Source of the DNA: Isoetes taiwanensis
Lineage: Eukaryota > Streptophyta > Lycopodiopsida > Isoetales > Isoetaceae
DNA: 64,000 nucleotides
Direction: 5' to 3'
NCBI GenBank assembly: GCA_021234155.1
Contig: JAJEKV010000006.1
Span: 5,615,727 to 5,679,726 of the forward strand
Position 1 is the first letter of the stretch; every line of letters begins with the position of its first letter. The notes beneath the pieces were generated by a model that had not been told where the DNA came from, made no database searches, and worked only from the letters and a program-made list of their open reading frames with translations. This document shows, piece after piece, positions 35,400-45,339 of this stretch. Made by a program: the position numbers and the translations under genes.

Positions 35400-35830
35400 T
35401 ACATCAAAGAGTGTAAGAGGACTCCAGCAAGCATCCACTCCATTAATTGATGCAAACATGATATTGAAGAAGTTTGTTTGCTTATCTCTTCAAATTCAGC
35501 AAATGAAGCATGCTTCAAAAATATTATGACATTGCTACAAATTGCTTTGGTGCAATGTACAGCAATGCAGTTTGTGAAAGTTTGTTCGGCCATAAAACCA
35601 ATATAAAAAGTAGATGGGCAAAGTTGAATATGGAGAGCTTGAATGCATACTTTTCTATTGTTATAAATGGCTATGCTGAAGCAAAAGAGTTTGATTTTAT
35701 AGCAAGCATTTAGGTATGGAAGAAGAAGGCCGAATAATCTTGGTCGACACATTAACTCGGGCAATCCAAATGAACATTTGGTATAACTGAGCTCAATTGC
35801 ATGCGATTTTGATGGAAGATACTTTAAATG
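35400..35830 (+). pseudogene. hAT transposase C-terminal fragment
   Basis: The plus strand encodes, with one frame change near 35.55 kb, NIMTLLQIALVQCT and then SNAVCESLFGHKTNIKSRWA and LNMESLNAYFSIVINGYAEA. The pattern (hydrophobic segment, Glu, Ser, Phe, Lys-rich turn, Leu/Asn helix) is that of the hAT C-terminal dimerisation region, as in the fragments at 12.3 kb and 19.7 kb. The diagnostic ER of ERGFS is changed. No N-terminal part is found next to it. It is followed by a 40-bp tandem duplication. Confidence 0.5.
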
Positions 35831-35880
35831 GATGTAAATTTTAAGGTGCTCCTTGAAAGCCAGAGTGTTCAAGAGTGATT

Positions 35881-35960
35881 TTAAAATTGTACATGATACG
35901 GACAATATGTGTCTTGCTTTTTAAAATTGTACATGATACGGACAATATGTGTCTTGCTTT
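35881..35960. repeat. 40-bp tandem duplication
   Basis: The unit TTAAAATTGTACATGATACG plus GACAATATGTGTCTTGCTTT occurs twice in a row without change. It lies between the hAT fragment and a T run at 36056-36080. Confidence 0.9.
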
Positions 35961-36081
35961 TTGTATTTTTTTTCTAGACGCGAAATTTGAAATTCCGGTA
36001 AATTCTTAGGGGAAAAGCATTTTCCATTTACATGTAAAAAGTTCTAGTGAGGTAAATTTTTTTTTTTTTTTTTTTTTTTTG

Positions 36082-36630
36082 GGATTATTTCAGAGGTGGT
36101 TTCATGCCTTTGAAAGTGGGGTCTTTTATTCGAATGACCGAATTGTGTCAAGTTTATCACTGTACAGATCTATTAAGTTTAGCACATTGACGCTCAAACT
36201 GCAACAAATACAAAAGTTTGCGAATATTTGACGGCTCGGCAATTGGTTGGGATTCCCAAATACGTGAGAATTGCTGTGCAATGGCATTTTTCCTCTGATC
36301 AGGGACCAGAATTTGCAGGATGCTATCAGATCTAGCGTATACAACAACCACACTTCTAATTTCGCATGGTCGCATCTCAGAGACCTCTTAAAATGGCTAC
36401 GTTTTTTGAGCCTTATCCAATCAAAAATAGAGGAGAGAATGTAGAGGAAGGAACCTCAAGCAGCGGTAAATATTAGCATTTATGCCTTTTTAGTCCATTT
36501 CAATAAAGGAGAACCACAGACTAATTTTACAAAGCTAAAAATACAGCCACGGAATTGAAATATAATTCACCAGAAACATGTCTTTTCAATCTGTAAAGCA
36601 CCTCAAATTCTAACAAATCAAACCCAGCAG
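36082..36630. other. Region upstream of PLATZ
   Basis: Some 550 bases lie between a T run and the PLATZ start. A minus-strand frame (36157-36375) is open for 72 codons but has no known domain. The last 100 bases are A/T-rich and may hold the PLATZ promoter and leader; I see no clear TATA box. Confidence 0.35.
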
Positions 36631-36631
36631 A

Positions 36632-37132
36632 ATGGAAGACGGGCCAGAATGGCTAGAAGATTTTTTGAAGAGTGATTATTTCACGTCATGTCCATCACAC
36701 CAGAATGGAGAGAAAAGAAAGAAATACTTCTGCGTAGATTGCAAACAGGGAGCTCTGTGTCATCGGGAGATTTCTAGCCATGGCAAGCACCAGGTCTTGC
36801 AGGTCAGAAAAGCCTCTCGCTGCAAGGCCATTAAAACATCAGACATAGAGCAGTTGGTCAATATCAATGGGATACAAGAGTATGTTATTAACAATAGGGG
36901 AATTGTGTTTCTGGATAGGCCACCTTCTAAAAGACAGAATCGTGCGGGTTGCCTTGTGTGTGGTAGAAAGTTGATCGAGCATAACAACAGGTTTTGCTGC
37001 TTGGTTTGTAAATTAAAAGCTGTGAGGGAGACTAGCAGAAGTAATCCTTTACCCCCTGTTAGTCGTCCGAAATTTAAACTGCCAGACCTTAACAGCTTGC
37101 CTCCTCTAGATGACGAGGGAAAAAACTCCTAA
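36632..37132 (+). CDS. PLATZ zinc-binding protein (single exon)
   Basis: This 166-residue protein has the PLATZ arrangement. The N-terminus PEWLEDFLKSDYF is followed by CPSHQNGEKRKKYFCVDC (Cys20, His23, Cys34, Cys37), then ALCHREISSHGKHQVLQV (Cys43, His50, His53). After that come IEQLVNINGIQEYVINNRGI and VFLDRPPSKRQ, and a second Cys cluster (CLVCGRKL ... FCCLVCK) near residues 111-130. PLATZ proteins are plant-specific nuclear proteins that bind A/T-rich DNA or Pol III machinery and repress or modulate transcription. The position that is normally the second Cys of CxxC after Cys43 is Glu46 here, so one zinc site may be altered. The family usually has an intron and is longer (about 200-250 residues); this one is intronless and short. 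The frame is intact, its start lies just after an A-rich leader, and it converges with the HROB gene downstream. Confidence 0.8.
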   Translation: MEDGPEWLEDFLKSDYFTSCPSHQNGEKRKKYFCVDCKQGALCHREISSHGKHQVLQVRKASRCKAIKTSDIEQLVNINGIQEYVINNRGIVFLDRPPSKRQNRAGCLVCGRKLIEHNNRFCCLVCKLKAVRETSRSNPLPPVSRPKFKLPDLNSLPPLDDEGKNS

Positions 37133-37496
37133 CTTGGAGAAGTATGTATGATAATGATAATAGTGTATATTCACTTTCTATCCTTTAATTCTAAAGCTTC
37201 TTTTTTGTTAAAAAAGGTTTTGAAGAACGAGAAGTTTTTTTCGTAAAATTCTAGTATCAAAAATCCTTTTTGCTCTCTTCCATCAAAACTTTTTGTGGCG
37301 TTTTCACTAGGATGCATTCACAACGTAGAATATGCCTTAACAATCTGAAAAAGAAGATAGAATAAGAGATGAATTGCTATCTGATTTATTGACCTTTTCT
37401 CCAGCCTGCTTTCGTAATGCAAAATAAGCATGCCAATATCTAAGACTTGGTCAAAACGTTGGTTGCATGACCTTTGTTCAAAAATTTTTCCATGTT
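37133..37496. other. Intergenic region between convergent PLATZ and HROB
   Basis: About 360 bases separate the stop codons. The PLATZ 3' UTR presumably lies in the first 100 bases and the HROB 3' UTR in the minus-strand direction. No poly(A) signal is certain. Confidence 0.35.
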
Positions 37497-39973
37497 CAGT
37501 CTTTTCTAAGCACCTGCATAGCATCAAGAACAACGATGTAAAAGGGAACAACAGATCATGCCAAATGATAAAATATCCATTTATCTATAGTACCTGCAAA
37601 ACATTGTTCACAGTGATGTTCAAATACTGCGTTCGTTGAGTTGGTCTGAACACGGGAACCTGTGGAAACATGCAAAAAGCCAGAAATGGGAGTTCAGAAA
37701 CACAATATATAATTCAAAATGGCGTACAAATACAGTAAAATAAAAAATAGAATGCATTGGTCTGAATACACAATATATAATTCAAAATGGCGTACAAATA
37801 CAGTAAAATAAAAAATAGAATGCATTGGTCTGAATACGGGAACCTGTGGAAACATGCCAACTTCATGAAGATTAGCCATAACGCCCTCTCGTTGAGAAAT
37901 AAGAGTTCAGAAGCACAATATATAATTCAAGATGGTGTACAAATACAATAAGCGCAAAACTAGAAATCGTACCTTACAGAGAAGAATAACAGCACCAGGT
38001 CTAATTTCTCTGCCAAATTCTGTCTCTCCTAAGACTTTGTGATACACAGTCCCAGAGATTGTACCAGTTGGATCCTACAATATTATATTGTTTAAAGCTT
38101 CAACTCCATATACCAAGACAAAGTTAGCCTACCTTTAAGGTAACAAATGCATCTCCACAACCATTTGGAGTGCAGGTCTTGATGATGGCAACGAGCTGCA
38201 GACAATAAAGTTATTTTCATTTAATATACTGAAAACAAGGTCTTCAATATTTGTGTACCTGCGAAACTCGATAAAGTTCACTGGAAGATTTGATATTCTG
38301 GATGGAACAGTATTCTCTAAAGAACTGCACTGCCAACATAATAGAAAATGTTGTCAATATGTTAATTGAATCCAACTCAATTGAATCATCAGTAATTCCC
38401 CTAAACCATGCTTTCAAATACTCATAATATGAAAACCTAAGACAGATTAAATCAGAAGACATTTAATTTTCCATTAGGTACGCTTCCTAAGCAAGCTGCA
38501 AAGATCATTTACATGGTAAAACATTATTGCAACTATATAGCTTCATATATGTGCTTATTTTGGTGAAAACCAGTGACATTGACTGTTTGCACAGAAAATC
38601 GTATCGCTTCACGCTCCCATTCATTATCATGCATAAGCAGCATACGTACCAGAGCCATAGGCTTTGATGTTGAGAGATTGAAGGGCAGTAATCCATGGGT
38701 GGCTATTGAAATCTGGATCAGCTGCATTGTTTCTTGTATACATTGGGTCACGGAGGCCGTTGAAATCAGATTGAGGTTCAGGTAGTTGGGCAGGGCACCC
38801 CATGTTCAACGCCTTTTGCACACAACCTGCAGGACCTGGGATCCTATAAGGCAAATGTGATATGCCTTGATCTGCATCTATCACTGTTCTCAGCATGTCC
38901 TCTCTAGCTTGGCTATTTGCTACCAGTCTTTTGCTCGTACTAAGCTCAAGCTCCTCATCTTCCTGGATGGGGCCAACATGTCTTGATTCATTGTGTCTTG
39001 AGCTTGGTTCAGCTCTATGAGCAAACAAGTTAATCTGATGTTCTTGAGATTCTGAGCTTCTATTTCTTGGTCCTGGAACATCATTCCTAATATTTCCTAT
39101 TTGTGATGACCTGCAAATTTGAGATTCTGAATTTGGTTCTGAAAAGATGGACCTTCTAGCGGTTTCTATTTGTGATGACCTGCGCATTTGTCTCTGCGAG
39201 CCATCCAAAAAATGACTACCCGTTGTGACATTTCCAAACTCGGGAGTTGTATTCCCACACTGATACATAGCTGGTCTTTTAAGCGTGGTTACCTGAAAGG
39301 AAGTTGACGCATCAGGAGTCCTTTCTGTAACCTGTGAAAACGGATTCTTTCCTTGCCTTACATTTTCCATTGAATTGGTTTCATCCTTATGCCTCGAATT
39401 CTGATCTTGGGTCGATCTGCTATCATATCCGCCACGTAACAGACACTGTTCTAAGTTAATATCGACGTCTAGCTCCAAGTCTTCTTCATCTGTCAGTCTT
39501 TTTCCTCTGTTTTGACTCAATCCACGTATTTGTTCGTCCAAATCATTTGATGCTTTGATGCTTTTTATTCCTAAAACCTCTCTTTGAGGTGCTTCTAGAA
39601 CCGGATTCAAACTCAAAACTTCTTTGGTCTTCTGGCAATAACTCGGATGAGGATTAACCTTATGTAGCTCAAAGCTGTTTGGTCTATCCTCTGTCTGAGT
39701 TAATCCATCAAAAATATCACTAAGATTTTGAAACTTTCGTTTTCTAGGCACACCTCCGTCGCATTCTGAGAACTGAAGATGGGTTCTTGAATCCAGAAAT
39801 GGGGCAGTGGTGTGCGAGGCAGGAAGAATTGGTCGAGAGATTGGAGTTGAGTGGATTGAAGGATTAGGCTTCTTACATGCGACGCCCTCTAGAACTGCTC
39901 TGATATCGGAATCGTCGATCTCGAGCTCCTCTTCCCAGCCCGACATAGCTTCCTCTTCGAATTTGGCGCCCAC
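37497..39973 (-). CDS. HROB: HROB-like OB-fold homologous recombination factor
   Basis: On the minus strand six exons give a 547-residue protein: 39973-38650, 38329-38259, 38195-38133, 38074-37973, 37659-37594 and 37514-37497. All junctions have GT-AG ends, and the phases agree. The N-terminus (WEEELEIDDSDIRAVLEG) is acidic; the large first exon is a long, poorly conserved, presumably disordered region. It ends with YRIPGPAGCVQKAL and NSHPWITALQSLNIKAYG, the start of the conserved core. The later exons code for an OB-fold: LVAIIKTCTPNGCGDAFVTL, DPTGTISGTVYHKVL, EIRPGAVILLCKVPVFRP and YLNITVNNVL. In animals HROB (MCM8IP) binds MCM8-MCM9 helicase and supports DNA synthesis in homologous recombination and crosslink repair; that role is inferred here. 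Two start codons are possible (39973 and 39946). The stop after VLQVLRKD is inferred from the last exon. Confidence 0.85.
37660..37950. repeat. Tandem repeats in an HROB intron, with partial exon copy
   Basis: A 68-bp unit (CACAATATATAATTCAAAAT, then GGCGTACAAATACAGT) is repeated at about 37701, 37769 and, more diverged, 37914. After the second copy the plus-strand stretch from about 37827 (TTGGTCTGAATACGGGAACC and TGTGG) repeats the 5' part of exon 5 with its 3' splice site (37640-37665). The copy sits farther upstream in the gene's reading direction. Confidence 0.8.
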
Positions 39974-40331
39974 AGAATTGAAAACCTAAAACTCGGGTAA
40001 AGGTCCAACGGATATCCTATGCAACTTTGAGATAAAAATAAAAGTTTTTGAGTGGAAAACTACCAACAGTTTTTATGGCGGCAAACATTTTTTTTCTTTG
40101 ACTCGGTGCAAAGGCCACCTTGTGTATAAATACTCGGTGCAAGTTATCGGTTTTAAAAAATTCCCGGTGTTGAACATATTGGGTGTTTTTTCACATGCAT
40201 GCATCCAAATAGATGCATGGGATGAGGACATATCCTATAGCATGATCAAGATCTAACTCAACAAATCGATTAAAATACCACCTTTTTAGGTGTACCTTAA
40301 CATAGGTTTTGAACATAGCCGGAGATGTCCA

Positions 40332-40981
40332 TGATACGTAAGAACCCATCTTCCTGCAAGATAGCAAACAAGTTAAGCAAAAATAACTTTAAATCTCTGA
40401 AACATGATCTCCGGGCACAAATTCACCACCCAATCGGACTCAGTCTTGCGAACACTGCAAAGAACTTTTGTGCTTCTCCTCAAAATCCGAGAAATCTGTT
40501 GTTCAACTGAACAACTTGTCAGGGATAATCAACAGCTCCAGAAATTACAGTTACAGGTCTAGGCATTCAAACTGGAGTTTTCTCCCGCAAGGAACTTTTC
40601 TACGATGTAGATTTTGTGTGCTTTATCTTGAACCGATCTTCTCAAAAAGGCTCTGCCTTTAGCTACTGGGATATCTCCCTAAATCGGCCCCCTACTGGCC
40701 TGTCCAACCAATTTCGGCTCAGTCCGGATTCTGTCTAAGGGATTCCGATTCCGGTCGCTACTTCTGTAGTCTTGTAAGTTTAAAGAATTGTTGAAACTTA
40801 AAATTAATAAATGAAGTTGTTTTGGACATTATTTTCTATAAGGTTAAATTAGCTTAACTAATAATTCAAATCTATTGTTCTTAATGTCAAACTAAAGGAG
40901 TCCTTTAATAAACTTTGCATCTGTATTCAGTACTGCAAGTCTTCTGAGCTACGCCGTTGAGCTTATGCTGTAATAATTATT
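40332..40981 (-). repeat. LTR (3' LTR of a minus-strand element)
   Basis: The segment starts TGATACGTAAG on the plus strand and matches the LTR at 44.13-44.66 kb over about 430 bases (TTCCTGCAAGA, AAATCTCTGAAAC, ACAACTT...). At its far end (40843-40981) it matches a third copy at 52262-52396, whose minus strand begins TGTTACGGC, a plausible LTR start. The element's orientation is given by the primer-binding site next to the other LTR. A 52-bp stretch (40771-40822) is inverted relative to the other LTR. Confidence 0.75.
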
Positions 40982-41033
40982 CCCAAGGCTGATCGTCCTC
41001 GATCATCTACCTTGCTAGAACATCAATCTTTCT

Positions 41034-41625
41034 CAAACCATTAACATCCAACATATAAAAATTAAATCCCCCAACACATAACAACCATTGACATTAACAA
41101 CCAACACATAACTACCATTGACATTAATTAACACAACCATTGGGTCCAACACATTTAAATTAAAATCCCCCTTAAACCCCCTTTGGTTTGGGTGCATATT
41201 CACACGGGGGGGTGACTCCGGGCAACGAGAGCTGTTGGATAGGCATATTCACCCCTTATTCCTTAATCTACACCGTACGTAAAGTTCCTCGTTTGTGGGG
41301 TATGTAAGTACAAAATTTGCTATAGTGTATAACAAGATTCGCGAAATACTATAAGATTTCAAGCGGAATACTATATGGTGTTGATTTTGTACGTGCAAAA
41401 TACAATTAAGAGGGCTCTCGCTGCCCTACGTCATCCCCCGTGTGAATATGCACCCAAACCAAAGGGGGTTTAAGGGGGATTTTAATTTAAATGTGTTGGA
41501 CCCAATGGTTGTGTTAATTAATGTCAATGGTAGTTATGTGTTGGTTGTTAATATCAATGGTTGTTATGTGTTGGTTGTTATGTGTTGGAGGATTTAATTT
41601 TGATATGTTGGATGTTAATGGTTTG
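41034..41625. mobile_element. Foldback element (long inverted repeats)
   Basis: Two arms of about 180-200 bp form a long inverted repeat: the left starts CAAACCATTAACATCCAACA, the right is its reverse complement ending GTTGGATGTTAATGGTTTG. Both arms contain CCCTTAAACCCCCTTTGG and TGCATATTCACACGGG or their complement. The loop of about 190 bp (41230-41415) is unrelated and AT-rich. No ORF is present. I could not identify a target duplication. It lies just inside the LTR element, after its 3' LTR. A MITE-like or MULE-derived foldback insertion fits, but the superfamily is unclear. Confidence 0.8.
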
Positions 41626-41639
41626 TGTTGTAAAAAAAA

Positions 41640-42800
41640 AAAATTGGCCCCTTCGGGGCCTTAGGGACGCCCCCCCCCTCCCAGGTGTGACAAAAATTTT
41701 AGAATTCAAACCAGAAAAAAACTAGAATTCATTTGAGGCTTTCATCACCTGTAACTTTTGAATTTCATCACAATAAAACAAATAGAACATAAGTAAAAGT
41801 TATCATAAAGATAGAGCGGATTGATCCCATTATTCTGAAAGTCATAAAGTTTCCAACACCCATACACAAACATTTTTCAACTGGAATTTAACAGCAGCCT
41901 TTGGCCTCTATGGATTCTTGTGGTAAGAAACCAACTTGGGAAACTTTTCTGCTTGTTAGCACAAGGATCTAGAAGCTTTGGAATTTGCTTAATAACTGTC
42001 TCAAAATCTAAAAATGCATGGTAATTTTTTGCAACCTTCATTCGGGATGAGCCATAAAATAATATCCAATAGCGCAATCATGTATTAATCAGCTGGTAGG
42101 ATGTGAAAGCCTACCAAACCCGGCCGAAAAATTGTTGTTTTAGCATAGATAACTTAACCAAACATATCCATATCATACAATATCAAAAAGATCTCGGAGA
42201 GAGCTTTCCAACGCAATAAAAATCATCTCAAACAGAGATCTGGATCAAAAGTTATGATAAGAAATGTATTGCCGGCGGGGAAACTGCACTACATGCGCCC
42301 TTCAAGCCCTTCATGTGCCCATTATGCACCATACGCACAAAAAGAGGGCTTTTGTTGTGAGCCATTGGTTGTTGACCATTATGCACCACACGCACAAAAA
42401 AGGGGCTTTTGTTGTGAGCCATTGGTTGTTGACCATTGGAAAAAAAAAAGGCTAAAATCAATGGCTCAGAAATGGTGCCCTCTAGATGTACGCATTAGTA
42501 CATCCATTTGAATACATCACGAAATCATAGGAAAACCTTAGTGAAAAGCGTACAAAGACACAAAGAAAACCCCCTGTTATTATGCTACATATTCACCTGA
42601 CTTCCTGCTTTGCTGGAATAACCACCTTTTCTCTAAGCTAGTCGCCTGACTATCTGCTTTGAAAGGATTTCCCTAGGCTAGTAAACTTACCCTCTGCCCA
42701 AAAGATTCTAAGGATCTGGCTTCTATGCTGCATCACAGTTACCCAAATACTTACCCCTTACTTCTAAACTCTAGAGTAGCATTTCATTGAAAAAGAACTC
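41640..42800. other. Inner part of LTR element, no pol recognised
   Basis: Between the foldback element and gag there is no integrase or reverse transcriptase motif on the minus strand. A 57-bp unit (TGCACCATACGCACAAAAAG, then GCTTTTGTTGTGAGCC) is repeated twice at about 42325-42437. The element therefore seems to be non-autonomous or to have lost pol. Confidence 0.45.
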
Positions 42801-42810
42801 TTTCATTAAC

Positions 42811-43900
42811 TCAAATCAAATGAATACAATGCTCAAGCAGATCCGCAAACATATGCTCACACGAATAGTTTATTTTACTTATCCTTATTAAGATGGGCAA
42901 TCTGAAGCCGACCTCTCTCGTAGACTTCTGCCTTTTCCTTGTCAGACTTAGCATGGGAACTTTTAGGAACTTCTTCACCAGAGTGGACATGGGCAATTTG
43001 TGCAGATGATCGTGTTTTTGCTCGGACGTCCTTCTTTAGTTGCTCAGGTTTTATTTTTGTATTGGCCACAAGCTTTGGACATTGATTCTTATAATGTGGT
43101 TCTCCACATGAAAAACATCCCCCCAGAGGTCCTTTAGCTTGATCTTGGGCTATTCTCTGTTCTCTTTTCCTTTTGCACGAAAATTATCATTGGCATTCAT
43201 GGCATTCAATCTATACCTAGTATTATCTATTTCACCTACTCTAGCATTTTCTAGTTTAAAAATATTTCCTTGAGGATACCCCTCCCAGATATTATATCAT
43301 ACTATAATGGGATTGTGTTTTATTTCAGTTGCTTAAGCCTTTCGCACATCTTCATCAATAGTTGATGCTTCTGCAAAACATAACTCTGTATACAATGGAT
43401 CTCTTAGTCCAGCCATAAACTTCCGAGTTATTTCACTTTCTGATAGTCCTCCTAGTTGCAATTCTCCCACTTGCACTGCTAAGTAAGAGAACTTGGAGTA
43501 GAAATGGTATACCGATTCATGCTCCCCTTGCTTCATGTGAACCTATTGTCTTTTAAAAACAAGATAATAATTTGCATGCAAGTTGTGCAATTCAAATGCT
43601 TTGCTAAAATCTGCCCATATTTTTATCTGGGGCAATAATTTCTTCCGTCCTTGCCACCATATTCTGGCTATATCGGTCAAGTATTTATCCATGGCTTGTA
43701 ATTTCTACTCCTTTGTAGCTTTTACTCTTTCAAAGAAACTTTTTCAGCTTGCCAAAATTCCCAAAATTGCTGGCGGGCTTCGTTTATCTCCTGCGTATGA
43801 CGGCGTTCCCTCTACCTTCTCCAACCATTTAATTCTTCCGGTACTGGAGTTAGGTACTGCAGTAGGAGAATCAGATGGTGGTGAGTAATTGGTGGCGGAT
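42811..43900 (-). pseudogene. LTR-retrotransposon gag with CCHC knuckle
   Basis: Minus-strand frames read, in order, IKWLEKVEGT and MDKYLTDIARIWWQGRKKLL (about 43.7-43.85 kb), then GEHESVYHFYSKFSYLAVQV and FMAGLRDPLYTELCF (43.33-43.54 kb), the pattern of gypsy-type gag capsids. Then comes CFSCGEPHYKNQCPK (about 43.09-43.13 kb), a full CX2CX4HX4C zinc knuckle, and a Lys-rich tail. Stops (for example near 43.32 and 43.54 kb) break the gene. In a live element gag packages the RNA. The tract has LTRs on both sides and a primer-binding site upstream. Confidence 0.75.
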
Positions 43901-44110
43901 TAGCAGGTAAAAAAGGCTGCTGATATATATCTGGCAAATGTCAATACAGTATTGCTATATATTCAAGTTTCCTCTGATTTTCTTCAAAACTAGATGATGT
44001 TGGTATTCCAATTTGGATGGAAATCTGAGTAGCAACATTCATAGCCTAATTATACTAGGCTACCGGAAGGTTAAATTTGTTTGGACCATTGCACAGGGTT
44101 TTAGAGAGAC

Positions 44111-44124
44111 TGGCTCTAATATCA
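44111..44124 (-). promoter_or_regulatory. Primer-binding site (initiator Met tRNA type)
   Basis: On the minus strand TGATATTAGAGCCA lies 2 bases inside the LTR end (44127). It matches 12 of 14 bases of TGGTATCAGAGCCA, the usual initiator tRNA-Met primer site of plant LTR elements; both differences are transitions. This fixes the orientation of the element. Confidence 0.7.
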
Positions 44125-44126
44125 AT

Positions 44127-44656
44127 TGATACGTAAGAACTCCTCTTCCTGCAAGACTAGCAAACAAGTTAATCAAAAACAGCTTTAAATCTCTGAAACA
44201 GGATCTTCTGGCACAAATTCACCACCCAGCCGAGCTTAATCTTGCGAACACTGCAAAGAATTTCTGTAGTTCTTCCCAAAATCTGAGAAATATGTTGTTC
44301 GACTGAACAACTTCTCTGGGATAATCAAGAGCTCCGAAAATTACAGTTATGGGTCTAGGCATTCAAACTGGAAATAAAGCTTGGTGGTTTCGGAGTTTTT
44401 CTCCAGCAAAGAACTTTTCTACGATGTAGATTTTGTGAGCTTTATCTTGATCGGGTCTTTTCAAAAACGCTCTGCCTTTAGCTATTTCTGGGATCTCTCC
44501 CTAAATCGGCCCCTTACTAGGCATGTTCAACCAATTCCGGTTCAGTCTGGATTCTGTCTAAGGGATTCCGATTTGGGTAGCTACTTTTGTAGCAACCAAT
44601 TTTAAACAACTTCATTTATTAATTTTAAGTTTCATCAATTCTTTAAAGTTACAAGG
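44127..44656 (-). repeat. LTR (5' LTR, truncated)
   Basis: This copy matches the LTR at 40.33 kb from TGATACGTAAGAAC onward, with scattered differences. In 44604-44655 it carries, in the opposite orientation, the 52 bases found at 40771-40822. After that it does not continue into the last 150 bases of the other copy; a SINE body begins instead. Confidence 0.75.
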
Positions 44657-44775
44657 TTATTTTCTACAACAAATTTATCGCGGCGGCCTTGTTCTTTCAT
44701 TCCAAACTTGTGAGGTTGGACCTCCTATTAACATCCAAACTGTTATCTGTAATAGTGTGAGACACATTTGGTATT
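44657..44775 (-). mobile_element. SINE body fragment
   Basis: Read on the minus strand, the fragment ends in GGCCGCCGCGATAAATTTG, the same 3' terminus as the SINE at 15.0-15.26 kb and the copy at 58.02-58.13 kb. The segment GTGTGAGACACATTTGGTAT also aligns with that SINE's body. The tRNA head is absent. Confidence 0.55.
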
Positions 44776-45335
44776 AAAGATAACCCTTTCATCTCCTCTA
44801 AAAGTGGACTATGGAGATTGTATGTAATGTAAGAGGAAATGTGCACTTCTAGGTTGTTCTAAGATGTGGACTAGTGATTTAAAGTTACCCTAGTCTAGCT
44901 TGTTCGACGTCGCAAGCGACACCAAAATACCCATATACCTACTTTATATCTTACATAATTCTATATTGTTGTGGACAGTGTTTTCAAGCATTCACACTTC
45001 ATTTGGTCTTTTCACTTGGAGAATAGTCTAAGAGCCAATATCGCTAAGAATATACAATATTGCGTGTGACTTTGACAACATAATCCAAAATTTCAGTTTA
45101 TTTTTTTAGAATTGAATCAGATTGAATTGAATATGTTTTCATCGCCCACAGAGAAAATCAAGAGTTCTAGACATAGTTTATTTGACATTGCCCATAAGTG
45201 TGCTTATTTAAATTCTTTTTGTCTTGTGTGTGATAGCAATTTTCATTGAATCCAAAGGTTTTTCTTATGGCTTTCACAAAAGCTCTATGCCTAGAAAGAT
45301 CAACGAAACTTCCAAAATTCTCTACATATGGAGTA
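44776..45335. other. Spacer, no gene recognised
   Basis: AT-rich sequence between the SINE fragment and the PPR pseudogene. Nothing is supported. Confidence 0.35.
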
Positions 45336-45339
45336 ACAA

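Noticed and set aside
35384-35905. A 173-codon minus-strand frame
   Set aside because: The plus strand holds hAT C-terminal motifs here; the minus frame has no family resemblance.
42252-42511. Small frames with repeated HYAPHAQKRGFCCEP-type segments
   Set aside because: They come from a 57-bp tandem duplication, which keeps any open frame open. No domain is present.
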